Notes under the pieces: generated by a model
Databases searched by the model: none
Seen by the model: the letters and a program-made list of their open reading frames with translations, nothing else
What the model was told of the DNA's origin: nothing
Assembly (NCBI RefSeq): GCF_009389715.1
Contig: NC_052392.1
Span: 40,750,152-40,814,151 of the forward strand
Reading direction: 5' to 3'
From: Phoenix dactylifera
Lineage: Eukaryota; Streptophyta; Magnoliopsida; Arecales; Arecaceae
DNA: 64,000 nucleotides
Program-made: the position numbers and the translations under genes
Shown: positions 33,579-45,200 of the stretch, piece by piece
Position numbering within the stretch: the stretch's first letter is position 1
Layout of the letters: each line of letters starts with the position of its first letter

Positions 33579-34682
33579 TTAGATTTTCAACTTAGGAACC
33601 CAAGCTCTTTTGGGTCCGTGCAGGTTAGCTATTATTGTTCCTTTTGGAACCCATATTTTCTTAATAGCTATTTTGTCCATCGGCTTGCAGATTTTAGGGC
33701 TACAAGAAGTGTATTTCTGCATCTTCTTATTAAATTTAACAAACATGGATTTAACATGAGTGGTATATAACCCTTCAGTTTTCTGTTTTTGCCTTTTAGG
33801 TTTATCAAATTTATAATGTACAGATTTAGGAACAGAAGAGATTTTGCATAACCTTTGTTCCTGTTTATCAGCATTATAAGAATCTATTTTAAAATGATTA
33901 GAAACTGTTTTAACAAACATATTCTTGAAAGATTTTTGGGTGTACCAAGGTTGACATCCCAATCCAATATTATCAAATTCAGCTCTTTGATTATTTATCA
34001 TTAGATTCAACTTTTCAGAGCTTAAAGTAAATCTTTCAACAACGGGTTTTAATGTGTCAACTTCTTTAGTTAATCTTTTGTTATCTTCTGAAAGCAATTC
34101 ATTATTTTTCTTAAGTTTATCATGGCTTTCAGTGAGAAGTTGGTTTTTCTGATTTAGTTCTTGATTTTCTTTCCTCAAGTTCTTGTTCTTACAAACAAGT
34201 TTCTTATATTCTAAATACAAATCAGAAAAGGCATCGTGAAGTTCATCAAATGTAAAATTGCTTTCAGTTTCAGCATGTACCTCTTGTGCCATGAAACATG
34301 AATTTGCAATATGATACTGCTCTTCTTCTACACATGATGTTTCAGATTTGTTAGGGCATTCATATTTAACTTCAAGCATATTCCATATATCTTTAGCAGT
34401 TATGCAAGAAGATATGTAATTAAACTCATTCCTATCTAATGCACAATATAATAGGTTCATAGCCTTAGCATTCAGTTCAGCCAAATTTTTATCAAACATA
34501 CTTTCAATTAATTTCGTGGGTGTGTGTAGGCCATTTGTTATGACATTCCATAGCTCATAGTTTTGTAATTGAGTAAAGATTTTCATTCTAGCTTTCCATT
34601 GAATATAGTTAGATCCATCAAACAGTGGAGGTCTGTTTGTGGACAGTCCCTCAGCAGGTAATACGTTATGTGGGGTTGTCAT
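33579..34682 (-). CDS. Sirevirus 2 Gag, internally deleted, 367 aa
   Basis: The open frame starts with MTTPHNVLPAEG at 34682, 49 nt after the primer site, matching the start position in Sirevirus 1 (an upstream in-frame start at 34763 lies in the LTR and is rejected). The N-terminus (PPLFDGSNYIQWKARM) and the C-terminal coiled coil and WVPKG...WVPK ends are kept. However, the sequence passes from the early gag domain (NMLEVKYECPNK) straight to the acidic region (SCVEEEQ). This removes most of the gag domain and the first CCHC knuckle, and the second knuckle is not recognisable. The frame stays open despite the loss. Confidence 0.8.
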   Translation of the reverse strand: MTTPHNVLPAEGLSTNRPPLFDGSNYIQWKARMKIFTQLQNYELWNVITNGLHTPTKLIESMFDKNLAELNAKAMNLLYCALDRNEFNYISSCITAKDIWNMLEVKYECPNKSETSCVEEEQYHIANSCFMAQEVHAETESNFTFDELHDAFSDLYLEYKKLVCKNKNLRKENQELNQKNQLLTESHDKLKKNNELLSEDNKRLTKEVDTLKPVVERFTLSSEKLNLMINNQRAEFDNIGLGCQPWYTQKSFKNMFVKTVSNHFKIDSYNADKQEQRLCKISSVPKSVHYKFDKPKRQKQKTEGLYTTHVKSMFVKFNKKMQKYTSCSPKICKPMDKIAIKKIWVPKGTIIANLHGPKRAWVPKLKI

Positions 34683-34730
34683 GATCTTTGGCTCTAGTTG
34701 GTTAAGACTACAAATAATATTTGAGCACCT

Positions 34731-34742
34731 GCTCTGATACCA
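34731..34742 (-). promoter_or_regulatory. Primer binding site of Sirevirus 2
   Basis: The coding strand has TGGTATCAGAGC two bases inside the 5' LTR, identical to that of Sirevirus 1. Confidence 0.93.
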
Positions 34743-34744
34743 CT

Positions 34745-36871
34745 TGTTGCCCAATAGATACAACCCAAGAGGGGGGGTGAATTGGGTCTTATAAAACTTT
34801 TAAGCTACTTCTAACACTTTTCAATTAATTATGCTAAGTTGTATAGTTGCACAGTGGAATTTAAACTTAGCAATAGGTTGATTTATCGAATGAGACTTGA
34901 TTAAGTAAATTTAATATGCTTGCAACTAAAGGATGCGCGGATAAGAGTTAAGCATGCAATTTATCTAGGTAAGTAAGTGAGCAAGATAGACAATGACAAA
35001 AAGTATCACAAACACAACAAACATATAGTGGTTCGGTGCACCCCAGCACCTACATCCACTCCCCAAGACCTCTTGGGAATTTCACTATAATCCTACAGAT
35101 TACAGCCGGTTGTTTTACAAGCTCACAACCCAACTTGTTGTTTTACGAGGTCACAACGAACTCGGTCGGTTTTCCCAGGCTCACCGACTAGAACCACCCG
35201 ATTGTTTTCACGGGCTCACAATCCAACCCAGTTGGTTTTCCCAGAGGCTCACCAACCACAACCTTACAACGATTGTTTTCCGGGTTCACAATCAACCCAG
35301 TTGGTTTTCCCAAAGGCTCACCAACCACAACCTTACAACGTTGGTTTTTCCCTTTGGCTCACCAACAAACCTTAACCCCTTGATTCAATCCCTTGATTGA
35401 ATCAAGTTACAAGATATTTAGAGCAAGAGTTTAAATCAAGTACAAGCTTCTCAAATAAGCGAATATAGCAAATATAAACAAGTAAAGTAAAGGGAAGAAG
35501 CCCTCAAACAGATTTGTAGATGGAGGAACTCGGCTTCTTCTTTACTTGACCCTCTTCTGATTTTTCACGAAGTAGAGGATCACCGAGGCAGCACACGGAT
35601 GGAGAGGAAGCTTTGGGATTCACTTGGATGCTCTTCTTCTCTCTATTTTACTTTGAATGGCCCTTTTGTGCTTATGGAAGATTTTCCTTGTAATCTCTTT
35701 GAAATCTCTTCCCTAAATGTTCTCTCCCACTTCCATAAGTTCTTCCCTAGCTCTCTTCTTATTTTTATAGCTTTAGATGGCGTGGAAACAAGAATATAGC
35801 CGTTAGAGACAAAAATAGAGCCGTTGGACACAGTCTGCACTTCCTGACAATATTACCGTTGGGATCGGAGTCGACTCCTGATCAGGAGTCGACTCGCCTG
35901 TTGCAGGAGTCGACTCGTGTTTTACTGGAGACGACTCAGCCACTGTTCCAAATTTGAATTAATGTGCTTGCTTTGTCCTAGAGTCGACTCGGACTAAAAC
36001 TGGAGTCGACTCGCCAATAGCTGGAGACGACTCGGGCGCTTAGGGGTCGGCTCATTCTCAGGAATCCAGAGGACATATTTTCTGATTTTCTTCCTCGAGT
36101 CGACTCGGATTCTCTTGGAGTCGACTCGGCTCTCAGAGCCCGAAAACTGATCCTCTGTATTTTGGGGTCGCGCTGCCTTGGAGTCGACTCGAACTGTCTT
36201 GGAGTCGACTCGCCTCTCAAAGACGAAAATACCGTCTTCTGTCTTTGGGGTTGCGCTGTCTTGGAGTCGACTCAGACTTTGCGGGAGTCGACTCGGCTCT
36301 CAGTGTCTGAAATTGGCTCTCTGACTTTTTTCTTGTGTTCCTCTGAGAGTCGACTCTCACTTTCTTTGGAGTCGACTTGCCAACCATCGGAGTCGACTCG
36401 CGTTCCACTGGAGTCGACTCGAATCTCAGACCCGAAAACTCCTCTCTGACTTTTCTGCCTGTGACTCCTAGGAGTCGACTCATACTACCCTGGAGTCGAC
36501 TCGGTGAACATCGGAGTCGACTCGCGCTCTTCAGGAGTCGACTCGTTGACAGGTTCTGAGATGAATCTTTCTATCTGTTGCTCCTTGGAGTCGACTCGGA
36601 ACTGTAGGAGTCGACTCGAGTGCCTTTCCTTTGAATTTTTCTTAAAACTTGCTCTTCTAAATTGAATCCTTTGAACTTGAGACTTGGGCCAATAAATTGT
36701 AGCTTTCTTCCAACTTTTCTTGAGAGCTTTGGAGGCCTTCTTGTGTTCTTCCAACTTGCTATGTTCCTTGCAAAATAAATATCTTTCTCCTTGCAACACA
36801 AACATTAGTATTTATACTTCAAGGTTTTGTGATCATCAAAATCAATCTTTAAACCAATCTTTGGGTCATCA
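34745..36871 (-). repeat. 5' LTR of Sirevirus 2 (2127 bp)
   Basis: It matches 25732-27835. A TATAAAAA box on the coding strand (35762-35769) lies downstream of the GAGTCGACTC palindrome array (about 35867-36618), so the palindromes sit in U3 just upstream of the promoter. Confidence 0.93.
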
Positions 36872-36876
36872 CTACC

Positions 36877-38202
36877 CAACTCGTTGTTTTACACCGGGCT
36901 AACAACAAACCCTATAACCCCCAATTTCACTTAGGCTTGGGACGCCTTTCCCTTGTTCCAAGTCCCTTGACTGGAACAAGCACCACAATGAAAGGTTTTA
37001 CAAAGGATTGAAAAGCTCTAAATAAGCAAATATGACAATGATAAATAATAGAACCCGGAAGAATCCTTTTGCCGTTGGAAGCGTGGGAAATGATGATTCT
37101 TCCGATGTGGATCGCGTAGGCTTGAGTATGAGCTTTGAATCCCGAGCGGAAGAGAGTGGTTGAGCTTGAAATCACTTGGGAAGCTTGAAAGCACTTGATT
37201 TCTTCACTTGAATGCACTCACTCCCTTGAACTTCTCTCTCTTGCTTCTCTCTTAAATGATCTAGCTTTTGGTTGGTGAAGAGTTGTTGAGAAGCACTTAA
37301 GAGGTCCCTTTTATAGCCCAAAAAGCAAATATAGCCGTTAGAGATAAAGTAAAAGAGATTTGAAATTCAAACCAAACCTGCAAAAGTTGTCAGTCGCGTC
37401 CCAGGCGCTCCGGAGACGTCTCCGCTTCAACGCGAGACGTCTCGGCTGTATAAATTTACTTTTCACTTTGTTTGGGGTCGACTTGGCACTTTACGGGGAC
37501 GACTCTGGAATTGTATTGTTTGAATCCTTGTTTTTCTGTTTTTCTGAGAGGGTCGTCTCTGTACTTTACGGGGATGTCTCGGCTTGTTTGCACTTTTTGC
37601 ATGGGACGACTCCGCTGCCTTGGGGACGACTCCGCTGTTATAACTCCGAAAAACATGTCTTCTGGAATTCTCTGAGAGAGTCGACTCCGCTCTTTCAGGG
37701 GACGTCTCCGCTGCCTTATCACCGAAAATGACATCCTCTGGAAAACCCTGAGAGAGCCGACTCCGCTACCTCGGGGACGACTCGGGAAGTCTGCTTTTTA
37801 CTTGCGGGGACGACTCCGCGTACGGTGGGGACGTCTCGCGCATATCTCTTGAAAACTGCCTTTCTGCCGCCACTGAGAGAGTCGACTCCGCTACTGAGAG
37901 AGTCGACTCCGCTATCGCGGGGACGACCCGGCAGGTGCCGGGGACGTCTCCAGACGTGCCAGTTCTTCCTGTTTGTGCCAGAGACGTCTCTGAGACAACC
38001 CGGAGACGTCTCGGCTGTCCCTGAACTTTTTCTTTCATCTCAAAAATTCTTCAATAAGTCCTTAAAAAATCATGGGAACTTGCCTAAACATTTCTTAACA
38101 ATATTCTTAATAAAATACATGAAATCCTCAATTAAATTGTTAAGATAAATGGAATTATACTCTAGTGTTTTGTATTCATCAAAATTCATTAGGGGGTCAA
38201 CA
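36877..38202 (-). repeat. 5' LTR of Sirevirus 1, upstream (U3-side) part
   Basis: This is the continuation of 25480-25731 beyond the nested element. Palindromes of the GAGACGTCTC/GAGTCGACTC type fill about 37410-38015. On the coding strand TATAAAAGG (37307-37315) follows. The segment 37062-37325, which includes that TATA box, has no counterpart in the 3' LTR. Open frames over the palindrome array are repeat artefacts. Confidence 0.93.
37307..37315 (-). promoter_or_regulatory. TATA box of the Sirevirus 1 5' LTR
   Basis: TATAAAAGG on the coding strand lies about 890 bp from the LTR start and is preceded by the palindrome array. It is present only in this LTR copy. Transcription starting here would run about 400 bp and then enter the nested element at 36871. 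Confidence 0.6.
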
Positions 38203-38690
38203 GGATTTTTCATCATGCAGCGGAGATCACCACGATGACCACGTCGAGATCCTTTGAGATGGCTAGAGACATCTGGAATATCCGTTTCACTTTCACAGTA
38301 CCCAGGTTTGCCTTTTTTTTATGAGTGCCCCCACCCCTTGTTCATTTAAAAGTCAATTTCGATGGCGACATGTCGGCGGATGGAGTGTATGGAGGAGTGG
38401 GCTTTGTGATCAAAGATCACCATAATATGATGATAGTGGTAGGGGCTTGATGCAACCTCAATCTGACTGTCATTGAGGTACAGCTTCAGGTCTTCTGAAA
38501 GGGCATTACCTTTGCGAGGAAAGTTCTTCGAGCAGATAAGATCCACCTCGAGGGAGACCCCTGATCGATTGGATATGGAGAGTAGACCACTACGGAGACG
38601 GTCACCCGTTGATCAGTGAGACTCACAGACTGGCCAGAAAGATAGAAGAGAGGCATTCGCCCAAGGAGCGCTTCCGAAACGCAGGTCTAG
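38203..38690 (+). pseudogene. Plus-strand LINE, RNase H end
   Basis: The sequence begins with the right GGATT copy and continues the LINE coding frame that stopped at 16225: FEMARDIWN, then an FDGDMSADGVYGGVGFVIKDH-type RNase H start, then a VDHYGDGHPLI-like segment. Stops and frameshifts show it is dead. The 3' end of the LINE is not clear; similarity to the other copies fades near 38690. Confidence 0.75.
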
Positions 38691-40046
38691 AGACATCTAT
38701 TCAATGGTAAAAGAATCCGCCATTCCGACAGCTAGTCGTTACACTTCGGAAGAATGAGGGGCAAAGGGATTGATCGAGAAAGATTTCTTGTTCTTATTAT
38801 AAAATCGTGATTTGATCCGCATATGTTTGGTACGGAGAGTTGTATGCTGCGTTCGGGAAGGATGAATCGCTCCCGAAAAAGAATCTATTGATTCTCTCCC
38901 AATTGGTTGGATCGTAGGTGCTCGGGGGGAGTTGTTTGTTCCGAAGTTTCTCCGATTCTCTGGCACACATGGCCCTTTTCATCATTTCTTCACATGTACC
39001 TGCAGTAACATTCAAGTAATGTCCTTTGATTTCACCCGTTTCGTGATGCTTTGATTGTCGTCTTTCGAATTAAGGATTTTTCCGGCTGTTGTTCAGCCAA
39101 TGGCTTTTGTCTTCTCTCGGAAAAGTACTTTTTTTGGTCAAAGCCTACCTAACGGGACCGAAAGAAAAAAACTAGGATTTTGACGATTTTATTTCAAATC
39201 ATGCGACTTTCCGATGTTTTCAGTTAGCCCGTGTCTTGTTTACTCGCTTCTAGCTGTTGTTTTTCTTATATGAGCTGAGGTGTGCCATCAGCAAGTAACT
39301 CCGTCCTTCGTATTCTTAAAAAAATAGGAAAAAGAAAAGAACAGAGAGAAACAGAGACAATTCTTCCGTCTTGCAACTTCTGCAGCAAACCTGTGGCCAC
39401 AAAAGTACCACAAGTAACTCAGTTGAGAATTACCAGATAGAATCCATTGCAAACATGTCTAATAACAGAAAATAAAACTAACGAAACCACACATTAGATT
39501 CCAGATGGATAAGAAACCTCTAGTCCTTCGCTTGTACCCATTAGAGAAGGTTTCTTTTATGTATCCTCACAAAAAGGCAAAAAAAAAAGCTCCCTTCCAA
39601 CTGCAGCTATGAAATACAAAATATGTAACATTTGTAAAAAGTAACAGTAATGCAATTGGTAATAACAAATTTCTGTAAATGAGCTTCAATTTAACAGAGA
39701 TGATTGTAAAACTTTTGTGAAGTTTTAAAGAACATATTCCTCCTTTCCTAGACAAGGTTATCATGATGAAGGTTGCCCTAAAAAAAAAATAATAATAAAA
39801 AACAAAATTGAGATGACCTAAACCATGAAAGCAATCTTTACGACCCTCATGGATTTACAACCAACTTCATATTTTGAAACTACCTTTACAATGCAGAACT
39901 GTCATTCTTCCTCCATAACGTACACTGAAAGATTATTATACTGAACCAACCAGCATGTATAACCAATATAAACTTCAGACTGTAAGGCAATAAGCCAAGC
40001 TAATTGTGGTGAGATACATCACCAGATAGCACAATATGCTCAGGTG
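38691..40046. other. Unassigned DNA between the transposon nest and the ELM2 gene
   Basis: The part at 38691-39250 has more balanced base composition than its surroundings and no resemblance to the LINE copies. Minus-strand frames (39015-38797 and 38966-38739) read [11 protein letters not shown] and [12 protein letters not shown]. Its style reminds me of plant mitochondrial DNA, but I cannot name a gene. From about 39300 to 40046 the sequence is AT-rich and probably includes the 3' UTR of the ELM2 gene. Confidence 0.3.
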
Positions 40047-42229
40047 TCAAGACTGAATAACACCATGATTGCCCTTTGCATCATTCTCCCAAGCTCCCTT
40101 CCCAAACACTTCTTCAATCACATTATATGTTGACAAAAAGTCATCGTTCTCTGCTCCATGGGTATAATTCATATCCCATGTTTTTGGGTCACAATGATCA
40201 TCAAAGAACCCATGATCTGTCACAACACTTATACCACCATCATTTCCGAACTCCTCAAGCAGGTGATCATGATCCTTAATCAGACTATGCTGTGTGTCAA
40301 GATTGTCTGCTGCACCACCACCGGAGTCAGCCCCATTGTGTTGCCCCTCATAGGACATGCATGAGTCACCGCGAACATCTTGCTCCACACCATTCTGCAA
40401 TTTCTTGTCAATAAGCTGTGCCGTAGGACAAAAAATTGATTTATTACTGATGCATCCTTCAGAAACACCACATAGCGCTTCCTCATTATTATCGGCAATG
40501 GTATAGTCGTCACACTCATCTTCATCATCAATATCTTCACTGATGTCTGTTTCTTCAGGGCCATCTTTATTACAAGCAAGATCACCTTGATTTGCAAGAG
40601 ATACTACGGAATCTTCTTCATTCTCCTCCATTGTTGCAAACTCACCATCATCACTTTCTTGCCATTCATCATTGTCACTATCCACATTCAATGGGTCCAA
40701 CCTGTTCTGCTCAGCCCTCTTCCGAAGCATGAATACATTGTAGTAGTAACTGATTAGCTCTTTACTGCTTCGAGAGGGAAGAACCTGATATAGATGGTCC
40801 CAAAAGTTCTTACATAATGATGCAGGATTCAACAAGACAACTTCTTGGAACAACTGTTCCTCCTCTTCGGTCCATTTCTTAGTGGCATCCTCACCCATGT
40901 TGTATAAACCTAACTCTTCAAACCTGTGCTTTCCCAACATTCTCTTAAGCTTTTCTCTTGCTTCTGTAATATGCTGTCTCACACATCGGATGGAACCCTC
41001 ATCCAGGCAGCTACAATCTGTCTTACAGTGCACAGCCCTTACTTCTGAAGCCAAAGAGTCAGAATCGGGCATTGGCATCACACAAGTTCCAACCCATTTA
41101 TTGCTATCATCTTCATCTATCATATGATGAACTGATGAACTCGTCATAGAGGTCAAAGGTACTGAAACACAATCATCTGAATCCCCAAAAGAATTTTTAA
41201 ATTCTCGTGACCTCCACTGTGGAATATCAGCTTGATGATTTGGTCCAACAGCAACAAGCTTTCGATAAGGGTGATCAAAAAGGGGTGAATACATCTCTTC
41301 CACTTGATGGAATCCATTTGCACTTTGGTATTCTTCGAAACAACTAGGAAAGAAATGGACACTAACACCTGAGTCCAAATTTGTTTCTTCTTCACTTCTA
41401 CTGCATATAATCCATGGCAGTTGTTTGCTGGTTTCCTTATTAGCAGGATCCTTGGGAACAGCAGCAGCCTCTTCATTCTCTAATTCCCTGTCAGCAGCAG
41501 CTGAAAGTAACGGTTTCGGTTATAAGCCTCTCTTCACTCCATTTACCATCTTAAATATGACTGGATAAATTTCCTCAAAAAAGTATGACTGCATAAAACA
41601 TCATACAAGAAAATCAAACATCACTAAAAATACCTGAAGTAGGTAGTTCCTTGCAGGAACTAAAAGGAATTACTGCAAAAGAATCCAATTGCTTATTTGG
41701 GTCTGTTTGTTTTTGGCGTTTGTTTTCAACTTGGTAAGCTCCATTATCACACATAGGCCGTTTGCTATGCTCTGACCTGATAACTTCACTGGTGCTGCCA
41801 GTCACCCATGACATGCTGGAGGTATCTCCAAGAGCACTTTCAGAGGTATCATTTGCAGAATCAGCATTTCTGTTCTCATACTCCTTGTTTGTGACAACTG
41901 AGATAAAAGTACTGGAATCACTTCCGGGCCTCAATTCATCTTCTTGAGTTTCGGTGGCTTGAGTTTTGGTGAAGACTTTCTCCCTTTCTCCATCTTTGTA
42001 TCAGAATGAAGTTAGAAAAAAAAAAAAGGCTAATCATTCCCTCTCTCTTGCAAAGAAAATGTTAGTTTTAGTTACCTGAAGTTAGTGACTTTTGAGGAAT
42101 TCCCCTTGATGAAGAAATTTCCTCAAAAGAAGCAACTTGTCCATCATAATCCAATTGTCTCAGGTCTTCATAGGCCAGCTGGTTAGGGTCAACATAAGTG
42201 AAAGGCAGTTTGTTATGCTTAAACACCAT
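40047..42229 (-). CDS. ELM2 and SANT/Myb domain nuclear protein, three coding exons, 655 aa
   Basis: The minus-strand exons are 42229-42076, 41993-41634 and 41500-40047. All junctions follow GT-AG (donors GTAACT and GTATTT; acceptors ACAAAG and TTTCAG), and codons join in frame. The product has a possible nuclear signal (NKRQKQ). An ELM2 motif follows (about 252-268, KLVAVGPNHQADIPQW), then a Cys-rich segment (about 330-347) and a SANT domain (about 380-434, KKWTEEEEQLFQEVVLL to SYYYNVFMLRKRA). The C-terminus is long and acidic. ELM2-SANT proteins recruit histone deacetylases. Plant members include ELM2-only and ARID-ELM2 proteins; no ARID domain is seen here. The start ATG at 42229 lies just inside an acceptor (TTGCAG at 42237), so the 5' UTR is spliced. 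The domain call is firm; the biological role is inferred from the family. Confidence 0.88.
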
Positions 42230-45200
42230 GTTTGACCTGCAAGATAGACAAATTAAAGAAGTTTACAGGGTTGAAGACTAATGAATTACAGAAAATTTGA
42301 TACCCATATTAAATTACAGAATAAAAAGAAAGCAAGTCTCCCAGAGGGAGTAAACTCTAGTGATACATTTCTTCATTTCCAAAATGGTAAATAAGGAGAA
42401 CTATTTGGCATTATATGGACTACACCTAAGTCAAACTATTTCAATTGATGAATACTAAAATAGAAATGGGGAATGGCCAGATCAAGGGGGGGCATGACCT
42501 GAAACTCCTAAGATTTACAGTGATATTGCCCTCCCACCCATTCCACCCCACCCCCACCCCAAAAGTGATATTTTCCCCACTTCATCTACGTATTCCTGTA
42601 CCTGTTTTATGACCCTTACACATGATCTTAGAATTTCCTCATGTCAAACCCATTTATATTCTAGTTTTCGTGAGCATGACAATTTTTTCAATTATTCTCC
42701 CATCATGATATTCCCTGCAAATACCACTATAGCGCTCCTCCATTCCCCTTCCAAATGAAGATAGAAAAGTACTAATAATGTAAACCAAAAGGAACGAGGG
42801 CAAAGAGAAAATCGTGCATTTACTATACTGAAAATGGACACCTTGAATTTTAGGAATGTTCTGGAAATACTATCTGACAGTTTTCATTCACAAATCACCT
42901 TAGATTTCATGTCAAGGAGTTCTTCACATGAGAATTAATGTCTTCTAGCATAGTTTTTTCTTATATATTTTGTCTCCCCCCTAAACCAACTACCTCATCT
43001 ATCTCACAAATCCAATCAAAACTAATCAAGGAAATCCTACTTGCAAATAAATTTCCTTCCCAAGAAAACCTATCTTAAATGGTCTAACTCAAAATTCATC
43101 TCTCAGAAACATCTTCCTTATGCGTTCTAACCAAATTCGATAGCCATTTTTTTTATTTCCTAGAAAAATGAGCCATAAACAGTTCATGTTCAGAGAACGC
43201 CTTTCAAGTGCATCTCCCACATGTATCCTAGAAAAGAATGCCATATCAATGAGATTTCTTTCCCTTAACAAATTTTAACAATTTTAACATCTCACTTTTC
43301 TTATACAACCAGTGCCAAGTTTGCACTTAATTCAAGGTCATGTGGGAATTAGATCCGCCAACCCCCCTTATCATTCTGAATGGACATTCCAGCAATAAGA
43401 ACTTTAACAGGGGGTAAAGCAGGCACTGCAAGAAGATCAGTATGCATTTAATGCTTAACTTTTTCTCACTTTTAACTCGATTGCTAATAAAGGGGAATAA
43501 ATCTACACCAGAAATGGAGGATAGGTTTATTGTAGTTTTACTGCCATTCCCACCAGCCACACCCCATTCTAATACTTAAATAAGTCACCTTCTGTCCATA
43601 ATGCTCCAACAGAAAACGACTTAAAGAGTTTTTTTTTTCTTTCCATGTGATCCAATTCTATCTCCATTATCTTTTAACCGTTATGTCACCATCATTTCAG
43701 TTTGGGGGGGAAATGGTATATCCCCTCCATTTTTGCATGTGTATCCAGTCTTTATTGTACCTTTCCAAAACAAAGAGGAAAGGTAAGTCAACCAAAAGTA
43801 CAAGCATATATAATAATTCACATAATAAGAAATAGCTAATCAATTTACATTAATGAATCACATTTGTACATTTATCTTTACCAGTTATAATGCACGTGCA
43901 GATGCACATGGCTACTAAAAATTTTAGATTTGGGATAATTTAGCTAAAATATAATTTCTAAAAAGACAAAAAACTCATAATAACTTTCTTCCTTACCAAA
44001 TCAGATTTTCCCTCGCTTGTTGGTCTGGAAGTTAGCATAAGTGGGTTTCCAACAATGTTTGAATCCCCTTTTTTATTGAAGTTTAGCATGCATTAAGCCT
44101 TTTAAAGAGATTGGGGTTATTATAGAGATATTTTAAATGAAAGAATCTAATTAGCTCACTTTCAGAGTTGAAAAATTGGGAAATTAAGCTACCGTTTATA
44201 TAGTTTAAGCCTTTAAGGATCAAAGATTTTACATTTTACTTCTGCTTAAGTTTTATTGTTTTATCAAACTTTTATTTCCAATGTTAACATTTTGAAATTC
44301 CTATTTTAGTTTTCTATTTAGGTTATTTTATAGTATTGCCAATATCAGTCCTAAGTTCAGATTAGAAGGGCGGGCAATTGATGCTGACAGCTCATTGCAA
44401 AAATAGGTCAAACTATGAACCAATCAAAGTTTGATATGTATCAATTTTAGGGCATCCCCTTAGGGTTCTTAAACGATCTGAACAGCTAGGTTTGACTCAA
44501 AAGAAGCTCAGTGTAGACTTAATTACAAGCTGGCTCGATCAAATACAAACAGAAATAAAGTTCAGAAAATGATTGATGGATCTCAGATCCACTGGTCCAT
44601 AATATTAAGATCATTTCAAGCTTGAACATTTCTTTTTAATTTTTTATTCCATTAAATGTTAATCTAGATTTGAACCAATCTTGGATCAAGCTTAATTGCA
44701 GCTTGAACTTAGATTGGTTCAAGCCTAAATTGATTCTAGCTCAAGTTAGAATTCTTGAGCTGAGCAGTTAGGCTTGTGTTCAGCTTGGTTTGAAAATAAG
44801 CTCAAATCGAGCTCGAAAATGTGATAAACAAATCAATATCGATATCAATTTTCAAGCTCAAATCAATATTGATATCAACTTTCAAGCTCAAACCAAACTT
44901 GGTCAAACCCAAGCTCAATCAAGCTCTTCTCTTTTACACCCTTAATCCCATGTTAAAGGCAACAAAATATGATCTAACCCAATTATTATGAGAAGTGGGC
45001 AAGAGCTAGGTAGGTTATTTGCCATATGCAGCACACCACAATGTGACCCGATTGGGGCAATAATTGAGCAATGGTTAAATCATTGCATATAACCAGCATG
45101 CTACAACACAACATGGACATGGTGACAATGAGCAAAGGTTATTTAGGCTTAGGGTGTCTTCTAGAAGTCATGCATCAAATGGCACCTATTAGAAGTTGTA

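Larger units (their letters stand above)
25732..36871 (-). mobile_element. Sirevirus 2, defective copy inserted in the 5' LTR of Sirevirus 1
   Basis: It is flanked by CTACC (25727-25731 and 36872-36876). It has two ~2.1 kb LTRs, a tRNA-iMet primer site, a shortened gag ORF, decayed pol remnants and several polypurine tracts. No third ORF is seen. By eye the LTRs differ by about 15 substitutions plus a ~30-bp indel near 35120, a run-length change in a G tract and a small change near 35878. The insertion is therefore young although the interior is badly decayed. It shares with Sirevirus 1 the first ~10 LTR bases, the PBS and the ~26 bases next to the 3' LTR. Confidence 0.93.
16226..38202 (-). 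mobile_element. Sirevirus 1 (Ty1/copia, SIRE/Maximus lineage), complete, with nested insertion
   Basis: The element is read on the minus strand. It is flanked by GGATT (16221-16225 and 38203-38207) and starts and ends TG...CA (TGTTG...CAACA on the plus strand). In transcription order it has a 5' LTR (38202-36877 plus 25731-25480), a tRNA-iMet primer site, gag, pol, a third ORF, multiple polypurine tracts and a 3' LTR (17540-16226). Another Sirevirus (25732-36871) is inserted in its 5' LTR. Without that insertion the element is about 10.8 kb. All three ORFs are open. By eye the two LTRs differ by about a dozen substitutions over 1.3 kb plus one 264-bp gap, so the insertion is recent. Confidence 0.95.

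Noticed and set aside
34683-34763. Upstream in-frame start for the Sirevirus 2 gag
   Set aside because: It lies across the LTR border and PBS; the ATG at 34682 matches the gag start position of Sirevirus 1.
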